Positions 39,301 through 49,433 of a DNA stretch of 64,000 nucleotides are shown here, piece by piece (within the stretch, counting starts at the first letter, position 1; each line of letters opens with the position of its first letter). A model generated the notes under the pieces. It ran no database searches, had not been told where the DNA came from, and saw only the letters and a list, made by a program, of their open reading frames with translations. Origin of the DNA: Lichenostomus cassidix (lineage: Eukaryota; Chordata; Aves; Passeriformes; Meliphagidae); NCBI GenBank assembly GCA_008360975.2, contig CM039184.1:44897797-44961796 (forward strand), written 5' to 3'. Position numbers and translations under genes: made by a program.

Positions 39301-42300
39301 GGAGAGAAGCAGTTAGTACAAACCACGGTAGGGGGAAACCTGGGAGGCTGTTACCAGGGAAGACAGTTTGATGAAAGATAGTAAGTTAAAACAGTTAAAA
39401 TTTTTCTGAACAAAAATTTAAATTAAAAAAAAATCTAAAAATTTTCTAAAAACATTAAACCAGATAGTTCATTATAAAACCCTGAATGTGAAATAAGTGG
39501 TGTGATCTTGCAACCGAGATGCTGGCAGGAGCAATAAGATCACAGCTCACCCTGAGTAACCAGAGGGCTTTGTGCTTCTGCTTCAGAGGTTGAAGGAGGA
39601 CCTCTGCTCCCTCCTAGCCCTGATCCACTCTTCTCCCCAGTGTGGGTGAACCACTAGATGGGGACAATGGCCACATCTCCTAACCTGCCCACATTTAGCC
39701 ACGGGCAGCTGGGCTGAGGTTTCATTAAAGAGCTAAGTCTCTAACTGTGGAAGCTGTCAAGCCTCCTAGCAATTTGATGTGGGTATTTTTTTAACACGAA
39801 CAGGTGAAATGGCCGTCTCTAAACCCTCAGCAAAGAAGCTGAGTATCTAGTAAGGCAGGTATTGGTTGCAGCATGCTCACCATGTGTGGTGAAAGGAAGG
39901 CCAGGTAAAAGCATCTGTGGAAGAGTAAGTAGCTTCTAACTTTCCTTGTCAGCTGGAAATGCTGCTGTGGCAGAAAAGTTTCCTTACATGCCTTCAGACT
40001 GGCCCCTTTGGCCTTACAGTGACTTGCTGACCCACAGAAATGGATGGCTGTGGCTCACCCAGAGATGCACATTCGTAGGATAACAATCCATGCCAGGACT
40101 GGGGAAAGGATGCAGAACGACTTTGCTGTCACAGTTTAGCTAAGAAGAGCACAACAGCTCTGTCGGTAGTACCTTCATCTCCTACAGGGATGTACAACAG
40201 AGAAACAGGGTATGAAAAGGCATCTGTTTTAATCAGCATATCCAGGATTTGTTACACACATGCTTAGAGTCCAAAATAAAACAGGAGCATTAATAAAATG
40301 TGTGACTTAAACACAGAGAGAAAACAAGCTAAACCAAACCCCAAACTAATATTTGTCAATCTTACTGTACTATTTAGAATCCATTTTCTTTACACGTGCT
40401 GACCACCCTTACCACTGACTGAGGATTTCATTACCACCAAGCCACAGAACTTCAGAGCTACTGGAGCTAAATTCCTCTAACTGTTCTGCAGTTCCTCTGT
40501 TTTGCTCTTCTGTTTTCCAGTGACACCTGCTCACTGGCTTATCTTTCATCATTTGTGATTTAAGCCAGTAGCTGTCCCTCCAGACTCCATGTCACTGTTT
40601 CTCTGGCCTTTAGGCATCTGTTTTTTTCTTTTCGTGATAGCCACTTCCTCAATATCTTTCATCACTTATTCGTTTTTCTTTTAGCCTTTGTTACTCACTT
40701 TTGTTACCTGAAGTTTCTTCCATTTCATGTCATGCTAATTCCAAGTGCAGCCTCCTGATCTGCTGGGTTAATATTTGATGGTGGCTGGGCAGAGGCAGTG
40801 GGATTCTGCCACTCTGCTTGCAGAGCCCTCCTCTTGCTACAGTGCTGCCAGTGTAACTGTGGTGGTAAGTCAGTATTTAAGCTTAAGATTGGTTAAATGC
40901 TTCATTGGGATGCCACAACTATGGGCTTCTTAGTGCAAGGAGATGAAAGGCATTCTCTGTACCTACTCTCCATGTTTACTGTCCAGGCTTTTTGCGGGAG
41001 TTGTTCTGTTATTCTCTTAAATGCTTCTGGTGGCTGCAAATTCTTAAACAGTGAAGACCAGTAAGATGCAAATTCTTTCAAATCAGTGCAGCCTGTTGGG
41101 TAACTTTTTTAAAAATGTGGTTGTCACTGTGGTCACAGCCCTGGGGTTATTTTATGCCCTGATGTGATCATTGTCATTACAGCTTGTGGCTGAAAACTTG
41201 ACAATATAGATATCCAGATAACAATGTTCTTCCTTCATCATTTGCACTGTATTCTTGTGCTTCAGGTCTCTGCCTTGGCCTAAAGCTTGGTTCACCACAG
41301 TGTCACAACACTGTGACATTCTTACAAATCAGTGCTTGATTTTCTTTATCCAAGCCAGTCTGTGCTAGTTGCTTTACAACTATGCTAAATCTGGGACCTG
41401 AGTTGTTGAAAACTTTGTGCACAGCAGGGAAGTAGCAAATTCTGGTGATATATGCTTTGACATGGCACCACCACCTCCTCTAAAAGCTTCTCCTGCCTGT
41501 CATCCTTGCAAGAACTGTCAATATTGTCATCCTCTGTCAATATGTCTCTAAGAAACATGAGACAGCCAAGGTGACTTCTATGCCCCACTGAGACTGCCAG
41601 TGGTGGTTGACATCAACTCAAATGTAGGATTCCTCTTCTTCTGCAAGAACAGGGATTGAAGAATAGAGGTTCAGCTGGGAAATAATTACCTTTTTTCATT
41701 TCACTGTGGTTTGCTGTCTACCTGTATAGGTTTTCTTGCTTATAGCGTATTTTTGGTTTTTATTCGTAGGTAATAGATGAAGTAGAAATATGCACTAGTA
41801 ATCAACAGATTAAATTTAAATCCCTTCTCCCCTCTCTTCTACAATGTTCCAGGGGAACCAAGACTTTAAGCTTCCTAAAAGGACATGATACTAATTATGT
41901 AGCTATTATGACAGCACATAAATGTTATAAATACAAATGAGTGCAAACATTGCAAAGAACATCTGCCTCTGACTGGATCTGTGTAACAACTCCACCACAC
42001 ACTCTCCATGCTAACTCTTTTGGTGGTATAATCACCTCCAAAGATGGTAATCAGTCCATTGTTTGATATGACCAGCAGTTTATGAAGCTTCATGGGTGAA
42101 TGGACCAGGTTAGATAGAAGGGGCTGAGTTTTTTTTCTTTTTAGAATTTATATTATGTAGTCAACATTTTCTAAATAATAGAGGCCATAGGACTTGAATT
42201 AGGTTCTCCTAAAAATTCAGTGCCTGTTACTAATATATGTGGATAGTTTTGTTTCCCTGTGCTGTAGCAAGTATTTGTGATTTATGTAAAACTTGCAAAA

Positions 42301-44870
42301 TTCAGGTACAGCTCCACACACCTGCCCTTTTCCACTAGCGGTCCATTATTAGTATGTCAGATTCACAAAGAGTATCTGTAACGTGGCCAGGACAGTATGA
42401 CTTTACCTCCTCTGGGGCTTCTCATCATTTTTGCTGCAGCAGAACATGGCCTTAGGGCAGTGATGCCTCTCTTTCTCTGTTGTCATTGTGAAAATAATTG
42501 CAGTAGCTTTGGAGCTGTAGTACTGTCTCCAGCTGCACCTAAATTGTATCAGAGGACTTGATATGCTGTACATGTGGAAGTGGAGGAGAAGTTCAGGGTT
42601 ACGGCATGAGGTTGGGAAGAGGCAGCTCACATGCCCATGTTCCTTTTCCTGGGGGCTGCTCTTTCCTCAGAGCAGGGCTTTGGCTTTAGTTTTCAGCAGA
42701 TTTGCTGATGGGGGCTGTGTCTTGGGTCTCCTGCCAGCAAGAAGCAAGAATTTCTGTCCTTGAGAACATCTGTTAGGCAACAAAATGTCGGGGTTGGCTG
42801 TATTTTGGTGGGTGATGCATGGGGAGAGCACCCACATGGATGTGCCGGTGTGTGGTGGTACAAGAGGATGTGGCGGGGGAGTTGGGAAGCAGCATGATAT
42901 TGCCCACATCCCTGGTTGCCCCAGGTATCCTGAAAATGTAAGAGAAAAAGTTTGTAACAGTGCTATTTTTGACGTGCTTTATTGGTTTCTAATCCATTTT
43001 ACGTCTATTTTTAAAGCCACAATCATGGAAGTTCCCAAGCCATGTGTTGCCATTTTTGCAAGCAGTCCTATTGACTTGAGATGGGCTCCCTCCATGAGTG
43101 AAGGATGCAGAGAGCAGCTGAACACCAGCTCCACCCCACTTCATCAAAAAGTTATCCAAGGGCTTCCTACAGGACCCACTCACAGTGCCCAAATAGTCCC
43201 CACCTCAGCCTCTGATAATTTTTTATCTTGTTTTCTTTTGCAGTGTGTCACCGTAGTAGAACTAAATAATGATTCCTATATTAAGATAATAAGTAGACCT
43301 GCTGCCTGCACTATGGAGAGATGTTTGTTTCATCACAAAGAGCTTTTCATAAAGCTCTGGAGAATATTTTTACAAAAGGAAACATTTGACCCAGTATAGT
43401 GTATTTAAAATATTTGGAAGTGTTCTAACAGGCAATGATTTTAATTCCACTGAAGCTACTGCTAATCAGGAGACAGAGCTTATGCAGAACTCTGTATTGC
43501 AAGCAAAAACAGGCACTTAACATAATTGCTTCATAAGAATAGGATCTAGCAAAGCATTGGAGAGAATGTTTGACATTTAAACATCTGGTTAGAATTAGTG
43601 GGGCCATTATTTTACCTTCATGTCAGAAAATCCCTGCTTTGTTGAAGTTTAATTTCTCAGGTTTAGAGCCCATGAGCTTTGCATAAAAGTAAGAGTTTAT
43701 TTATATGAAAATATGCTCTGTCATAGTCAGATTTTTTTTATTATTCTTTCCCTCATTTGCCCTCAGACATGGGTGTCTGAGGCTGACACATTGTCTCAGC
43801 AAATTAAGTCAAGCTGGAAGCAAGGGTACAGTGTTACGGTAAAGCAGCAAATAAGATTTACATTTTCAAGCAAGAGCAGTAATTAGGCCATTGCATATTT
43901 TATATCTTCATGTTTATTTTCAAAGTGTTGTATCAAAATAAGCATAGAAGTAATGAGACATAAGTGCTCCAATAAGCAGTTGGGGCTCATCAAGAAAAAA
44001 CTACAAATTACTCTTTGGTTTTGCTGCCACCCACAGAGTTTATGTCTTTAAAATACCAGCAGGCAGGTGTTCTGGCCAGAGCTAATTGGGTTTGTAGTTA
44101 GGGACATACTGGGTTTCTGTATTACAAATTATGAAGGGAATAGGCATCATTTTGAGCAATACACTACTCAGGATTTTGTTGTGAACTTCACTTTAGTATG
44201 TGAGGTGTTTGGCGCTTTGTGGAGCAAATGAAGTTTTGAACTTACTATGCTGGTGCAGATGGTTATAACTGCTTGACTTCAGGCAAGCAGCGGTCCAAGT
44301 CCCTTGCTGCTGTGGTATGAGAATGGTCTACAGGGTCCCAAGCTCTAAATTCTTATGACCCAAATTATCCTCCCTCTGGCCACACATACAGTGTTTGTAT
44401 GCTCATGTGTATTAGGTGAAGCTGCTGCTCTCCCTTGCTGTGCTGAGCAGGCAGCTTGGCCAGCAACCTTTATTCTTACCTGTATTTCTGCACACAGTCT
44501 TGCAGGGTTTGGCCACACACAATGTTGCTTTTCTGCCAGAAGTAATGTGGCCACAAAATCAGCTGACTGGAACTGCAATTATATGCTATTTTAAGGTTTT
44601 CAACCATTAAATGCCTGTAGTATTTCTTCTATCTTGATATCTTTCTTTACAATGAGAGTAACTGGGTAAACTGAGCTAGAGTTAAGAGAAAATAAGTCCC
44701 TGAAGTTAAGTTTCTCTTTTTTTCCTGCCCCTTTCTTTGCTTTACCCTCCCATCCTAGAGACACAATCCTTTCCTAATACCTGCTCTAGTACTTCATATC
44801 CAGATACATACTGCAAGTATGGCAAGAAAACTCAACCCATAACATAATCCTTTGTCTTTCCTCCCCACAG

Positions 44871-44965
44871 ATCTGATGGCACACAAGCCTTGCTACAGCT
44901 CTGACAAATAGAAAACCGGTTGGGTATTCCCACCTGCCCCCTTTTGAATTGCACCAATTCTGATT
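44871..44965 (+). other. LNX1: 5' UTR part of the LNX1 p80 start exon, with acceptor
   Basis: A strong acceptor precedes this segment: a pyrimidine-rich tract at 44851-44868 followed by AG at 44869-44870. The 95 bases to the LNX1 ATG are therefore read as 5' UTR spliced from an upstream non-coding exon, as in mammalian LNX1, where the start codon lies in the second exon. The segment contains a short upstream ORF (44876-44911). The acceptor is read directly from sequence; the upstream exon it joins is not identified with certainty. Confidence 0.75.
44876..44911 (+). CDS. Upstream ORF (11 codons) in LNX1 p80 5' UTR
   Basis: An ATG six bases into the exon opens an 11-codon frame (MAHKPCYSSDK) that ends at TAG (44909-44911), 54 bases before the LNX1 start. 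It is complete within the exon, so any p80 mRNA using the 44870 acceptor carries it. Upstream ORFs of this kind usually lower translation of the main frame. Whether it is translated is inference; its peptide resembles nothing I know. Confidence 0.4.
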   Translation: MAHKPCYSSDK

Positions 44966-45351
44966 ATGAGCCAGAAAGAAGAAGAAATGGAGGATAGCTC
45001 CCCACCACTCTGTGTCACCTGCGGCCAAGTGCATTTACCGGAAGAAAACCACTTGTACAGCTACACCGAAGAAGTGGATGATGATCTGATATGCCACATT
45101 TGCCTGCAACCTTTGCTTCAGCCATTAGACACGCTCTGTGGTCACACCTTCTGCACAGCCTGCCTTACGAACTTCCTTGTGGAAAAAGATTTCTGCCCCA
45201 TGGACCGCAAGCTTGTGATTCTCCAGACGTGCAGGAAGTCCAGCATACTAGTGAATAACCTCCTGGACAAGCTAATGGTTAGCTGCCCTTTCACAGAACA
45301 CTGCTCAGAGGTCGTGCAACGGGGTCACCTCGAACAGCATTTCCAAACCCA
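44966..45351 (+). CDS. LNX1: LNX1 p80 first coding exon (RING finger exon), partial CDS
   Basis: This exon encodes residues 1-128 plus two bases of codon 129 of LNX1, a cytosolic RING E3 ligase known to ubiquitylate NUMB. Visible features in order are an N-terminal zinc pair C16/C19, a RING with C43-C46, C58-H60, C63-C66 and C77-D80 (C3HC3D, the LNX pattern), and a post-RING zinc finger with C89, C107, C113 and H121/H125. Stretches such as [14 protein letters not shown] and [15 protein letters not shown] match LNX1 as I know it; the paralogue LNX2 has RNFLQEKDFCPLDRK there. The start ATG (44966) is the first in-frame ATG after the splice acceptor and has A at -3. The exon ends at the donor GTAAGT (45352), and the apparent stop after it is intronic. 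The NPAY motif and PDZ domains lie beyond the window. Human LNX1 has Cys at the position of G120 (QRC versus QRG); this is probably not a zinc ligand. Confidence 0.95.
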
Positions 45352-48300
45352 GTAAGTTGTTGCTGATAGACCATTTTTCACTCTATCTTTGAGTACAGAA
45401 AAAAATACTCTCAATTAGTATTGATCAAAATAGACAGTTAATGTAAAGAAAGAGTTGTTGATTTCACTCCCAATGAACACCTACAGTATCATTAATTTAG
45501 AGCTGAGTTTAGTGCATTTATGTCCAAGAAAGACTATATCTTACGCTTTTTTTAGAATCAAATGCATGTAAGGTACTTCATGCTATCGTTAGCAGCTCTG
45601 GGTGAATACCTTGTGGTTAGCTGCACAATGACAGTGTGTATGTAGTCCGAAGAGATCTGTGAGTTTTGGGAAGCTGAGCTATTATAAATATTTTAATAGC
45701 ACATTAAGGGTTTTATAATTGCCCTTTCTTCAAACCTTTTTTGAATCACAAATGACCTATATGAGAAGTAGAGCAGAAAATATTCCGGTGTGGTATTGGT
45801 CTTTGGACCTGAGTGCTCCTTTCTTCCAGGTGAGCACTTACCCAGGGCACCATGGGGCTCACAGAGAGGCAGTCTAGAAGAGTGCCCTGGCTGGACTCCC
45901 CCTCGAGGCTTATCCCTCCTGGGAGCCAGGACACACTCCATCCTGCCTCTGGGAGAGAACCCTCCAGGGAGTGGTTTGGTTCCTCTTCAAGGAGAGAACT
46001 GAATCATTTTCTGTTTTGCAGGGTAAAAGCATGTGCTGCTGCTTTTGTCTTGCATGTTCTGTCTTTTGTAAAAACAAAGGCAGAAGGATAAAAAGGTACA
46101 TTCAGGGCTGTGATTTCTGTCAGCAGACAAACATGTTGCCATAGTCTGCATAATAGCACCTCAGGTCTGAGGAGAGACGGGGTCTAAGATATGCCCTTTT
46201 CTGTGAGCTGTATCTGTTGCCCAGTGAAATTACTACCCCTGAAGTTTGCAGGTGTAAATGGTATTGCTAGGTGTCTACAACTCCATGTGCTTTGCAAAGG
46301 AAACCTTGAGCAACCAGCATAGGGCTCCAGACTGCTGCTGGGCACTCATTCCTGCACAGACATGGCAGTACTGAGGGTCAGAACATCACTGGTGAGCCAG
46401 AGAATGGAGGTGTGTTCACATACTGCACACTTCACGGCCTGGGAGTCCGCAACTGGAAATGGCTCTGCAGCCTGCCATTCAAATATGTCCCCATTTGCCC
46501 TGGAGACCTCATTTCTGGAAGCACCTGGATTCTCACTAGGAATTTATTCACTTGAAGATATTTACTGAAGTTATAGTGTCCTAACCAACCAAAAATGTGA
46601 CCACTTTGCATTACTAAAACAGAACAAAAAAATGAACATTAGCAATGAGTTTATTGATGTCTTGCAAAGGTCATGAGACCACTTTTCACATGCTGTAGGT
46701 TTGGTGTTTGTGGATTTGAGTGACCTTGTCCCCCCATTTCTGAACTTGGCTTCCCCTGTGAGGGTGCTGCTTGCTCATGGTGTAAGAGGCAGTGGCAGCA
46801 GGCCCTGGCCCAGGCCAGCAGTGCTCTGCAAGTTTCACTGTGTGCTGATAAGTGGACAAAATTGCAAAGTTACTCATTATTTTCTGTCTTAGGTCAGTAT
46901 TGCTCTGACATGCCTCAAATGCTAATTTCCATAGTAATGCAGGTAAGGGGACCGTCAGTCTTCTGTGAGCTGTTGTCACTGAAATTCTGTTTTTGTACAG
47001 ATTCCAACCACAAAATCTTGAACCCCTAATGTAAATGCCCTTTTCCATTGCTGTCCATGTAGCTGAATTTAGACCTTCCTGTTTGTCTTCATTTTTTTGG
47101 ACATGATGATGTGGCCATAAAATTAGCAGGACACCCACTCCAAATTCACCCCCAGCCCCCAATAAATAAACAAATTGGAATATTGTTTTTTACATGGAAG
47201 CCACATAGCTAGCACAACTCCTGATTTCTAGTGTCAATTATCCTATGTGGATATGTGCAAGTCACTCCAGTGTGTTAGTTTCTTCTCCTTAAGATGGTGG
47301 TAAAGGTACCCTTCACTACATATCTTACACAATTGCAGTGCTATAAAACATGATTTGGTCCTGTAAAAGCCTGGCAGGTTTTATTCTTGCACTTACTGTT
47401 GAATGTCAATGGCCTGGATCTTCCCCACAGGATCTTCAAGATCCTGGGTTTCTGGCTTTATTGGCCTGAGCCCAAGCAGGGATAGAAAGAATTGTCTCAG
47501 TAACGTGTTCCCACAATGTCTTGCTGTTCCCTCTTCCCTGTGTCAGGTTTCCTGCACCAGATCCCAGCTTTGCAAACCCCAGGAGCAGAAGACTGGAGAG
47601 ACAGAGCAGGGATCTTCGTTCCCTGACCCCTAAAGCCTCTAAGGTAGTGCAGCACAAAGCATTGCTACATAGGCTGGACATTTGCTTCTTTGCTACTCAT
47701 GACATATATTTTCCTTCCTCAGAATGGTTGGGAGGGCTGAGTTACCTTAACGCCAAAGGGCAGAGGCAGGAGGCTAGGAAACCACAGGGAACTTCTGCTG
47801 TTGGGGGCTTCAGCTTTACAGGGGATAGGTAATACAGCCTCACTAGCATTCCCACATGAGAGAAGAAATAGGAGGGAACCTTCTGAGTGATCCCTAAAGG
47901 TGGAGTTCTGCATCCTTGTGCTTGCAGATACTGCACAGTACTGTTTTTGTTTTTTTTTTAAGGTACAGCATTAATTATCACCTAAGGTTTCTTATGCCCT
48001 TGCCTAATTTTTCTCAGAAATGCAGAAACCTCTCTTGCCGTCCCATCTCCATTTAATGGCAGAGAGAAGGACATTGTGCTCTGTCACACCTAGGGACAGA
48101 TTGAGCAGACTGGGCTGATGCTATTCTCTTTAACTCTGGTGAAAAAATAGAGGAGAGAGGAAATGTGTGACTTTGCTAATAAAACAAATATAATAATAAT
48201 CTTAAATATGTGGTGCCTGCAGTGAGAACAGTTCAGAGCCCATCTGAAATCTCAACAGAACATTACTGTGTTCTCGATGAATAAATTAAAGTAGACGCTG

Positions 48301-49193
48301 CTAGGGTCACCAGGGTGGTCAGCAGTCCTCACATTTCTTGCATGATTCAGGATCAGACCAGTCCTGGCTCTCAGAGAGAAAACAAAAATTTGCCCTGATC
48401 AGAGATGAGGTCACTGATGGGACAAGGTGAGCTTGTTGTTTTATGCTTTGTAATTGATGAGAGAACTTTATCATTTTTTTTAAACACCGGTTACCATGGA
48501 GCAGTCCATTGAAAGCATCCTTATTTAAAATGTTTGCTCTTGCATCCTTCAAAAAAAAAAAAACCCCGAGAAGAGACATGTCCTTGGATTATTACATGAT
48601 TTATGTTTATACAAAAACATCTGACTGGATTTGGGGAATTCAGACTGAGATGCAAACAGCCAGCAGTTGGCTGTGATCTTTTGCAGTGTTTTACTTTAAA
48701 AAGGTGTGGTCTTCTGATATCATCTGCTACAAAACTCCACGGGGGGCATTTTTTTCCCCCCTTGTCAGACAGCTACACCCTTCCGTGATGCAGTTTAGCT
48801 CGTAACCCATCTGCTTGTGGGCAGTGATGTAAACATACCAGCTGCCTCTGAAGAACCACTCCGAATCCTGCAGGAGGCAGGTCTCTTCCCTGAGCATCGC
48901 TCTCCTCTGCAGCATAAGTCACTGTCTCGCCAACCACGCTGTGCTGTCCCTAAACCCTCACATCTACCCATCTGAGAGTCAGATCGAGTAATCCTCTTAC
49001 AGGTCAATGATTTTTGCAGTGTAGCTTCGTTTAAGGGATTTAAGCTCGATTCATAATGTGCTACCATTGCGTTGAAATGGAAAGGCTTGCTTAGAAGGGG
49101 CTTGGCTGGCACGAAAGCTTCTCGTGTGTCCCACCAGCACAGAGAGACGGTGGGAAGGAGGAAACCTAGCAGCAGTGCCAGCACTGCACTGAA
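45352..49193 (+). other. LNX1: LNX1 intronic DNA between the p80 and p70 first coding exons
   Basis: The interval begins with the p80 donor GTAAGT at 45352. For a p80 transcript it is intron, continuing past the p70 exon; its 3' part should hold the p70 promoter. Frames here are short and unsupported. Poly(A) and poly(T) runs occur at about 47948 and 48550. Confidence 0.75.
47428..47446. repeat. 19-bp near-palindrome
   Basis: CAGGATCTT and AAGATCCTG surround a single C. A related GGATCTT copy sits a few bases upstream (from 47417). No function is evident. Confidence 0.8.
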
Positions 49194-49194
49194 A
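48880..49194 (+). promoter_or_regulatory. LNX1: Candidate p70 promoter / 5' UTR
   Basis: The bases just upstream of the p70 ATG must hold its 5' UTR and probably its start site, because a first coding exon needs its own promoter or an upstream leader exon. I see no convincing TATA box. A five-codon upstream ORF (49077-49094, ATG to TAG) lies in the likely leader. A CpG cluster begins directly after the exon (49294-49433), which fits a promoter in this area. The boundaries are inferred. Confidence 0.35.
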
Positions 49195-49286
49195 ATGAAG
49201 GCTCTCCTGTTACTGGTCCTACCTTGGCTAAGTCCTGCAAACTACATAGACAATGTGGGCAACCTGCACTTCTTGTACTCCGAGCT
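49195..49286 (+). CDS. LNX1: LNX1 p70 alternative first coding exon, partial CDS
   Basis: This exon encodes 30 residues plus two bases of codon 31. The peptide begins MKALLLLVLPWLSPANY and continues with IDNVGNLHFLYSE, which I recognise as the N terminus of the shorter mammalian LNX1 isoform (p70, isoform b) that lacks the RING. ATG 49195 has A at -3 and is the first ATG in its frame; upstream the frame is open only through non-ATG codons. The donor GTGAGT starts at 49287. The exon ends in the same phase as the p80 exon (two bases of a split codon), so both can join the same next exon. The L3-L12 stretch is strongly hydrophobic and resembles a signal peptide core, odd for a protein described as cytosolic. 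The 5' end of the exon is not defined here. Confidence 0.9.
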
Positions 49287-49293
49287 GTGAGTA

Positions 49294-49433
49294 CGCACAG
49301 TCGCGCCGGCGTCGTGCTCTCTGTCTGTCTGTCTCAGCCGTGTGGCGGGAAGGGGCTCACCATGAGCGTTTTGGGGGGTCTGTCTGCCTGTGTGTCTGTG
49401 CCTGTGCATACGTGCGAAGAAAATCCTGCAACG
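49294..49433. promoter_or_regulatory. CpG cluster immediately 3' of the p70 exon
   Basis: About a dozen CpG dinucleotides occur in roughly 140 bases, densest at 49294-49312, in a window where CpG is otherwise rare. A short TGTC repeat (about 49319-49337) sits inside it. CpG retention around a first exon usually marks a promoter unmethylated in the germ line, so this supports the p70 exon being a true transcription start region. It is too short for a classical CpG island. Confidence 0.4.

Larger units (their letters stand above)
27491..44870. other. Non-coding DNA upstream of the LNX1 p80 exon
   Basis: Apart from the CpG-rich patch at 31700-31845 and simple repeats, nothing is supported. The longest ATG frame is 42785-43399 on + (204 codons). 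It has low-complexity Gly-rich and unrelated parts and no recognisable domain. The stretch ends at the pyrimidine tract and AG acceptor of the p80 exon. Confidence 0.6.

Noticed and set aside
42785..43399. 204-codon ATG open frame on +
   Set aside because: No domain or family resemblance; composition drifts from Gly-rich to unrelated segments, and the length is compatible with chance. Spliced reads would be needed to revive it.
44966..45351. Assignment to LNX2
   Set aside because: The LLQPLDT stretch is shared with LNX2, but [15 protein letters not shown] and the HFQT end fit LNX1, and the p70 exon nearby is specific to LNX1.
45352..45355. Stop codon ending the RING frame as a short 129-residue protein
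   Set aside because: The stop lies inside the splice donor GTAAGT; the exon ends at 45351, as in LNX1 of other vertebrates.
49072..49194. N-terminal extension of the p70 frame
   Set aside because: The frame is open upstream of 49195 but contains no ATG there; the known isoform begins at the ATG at 49195.
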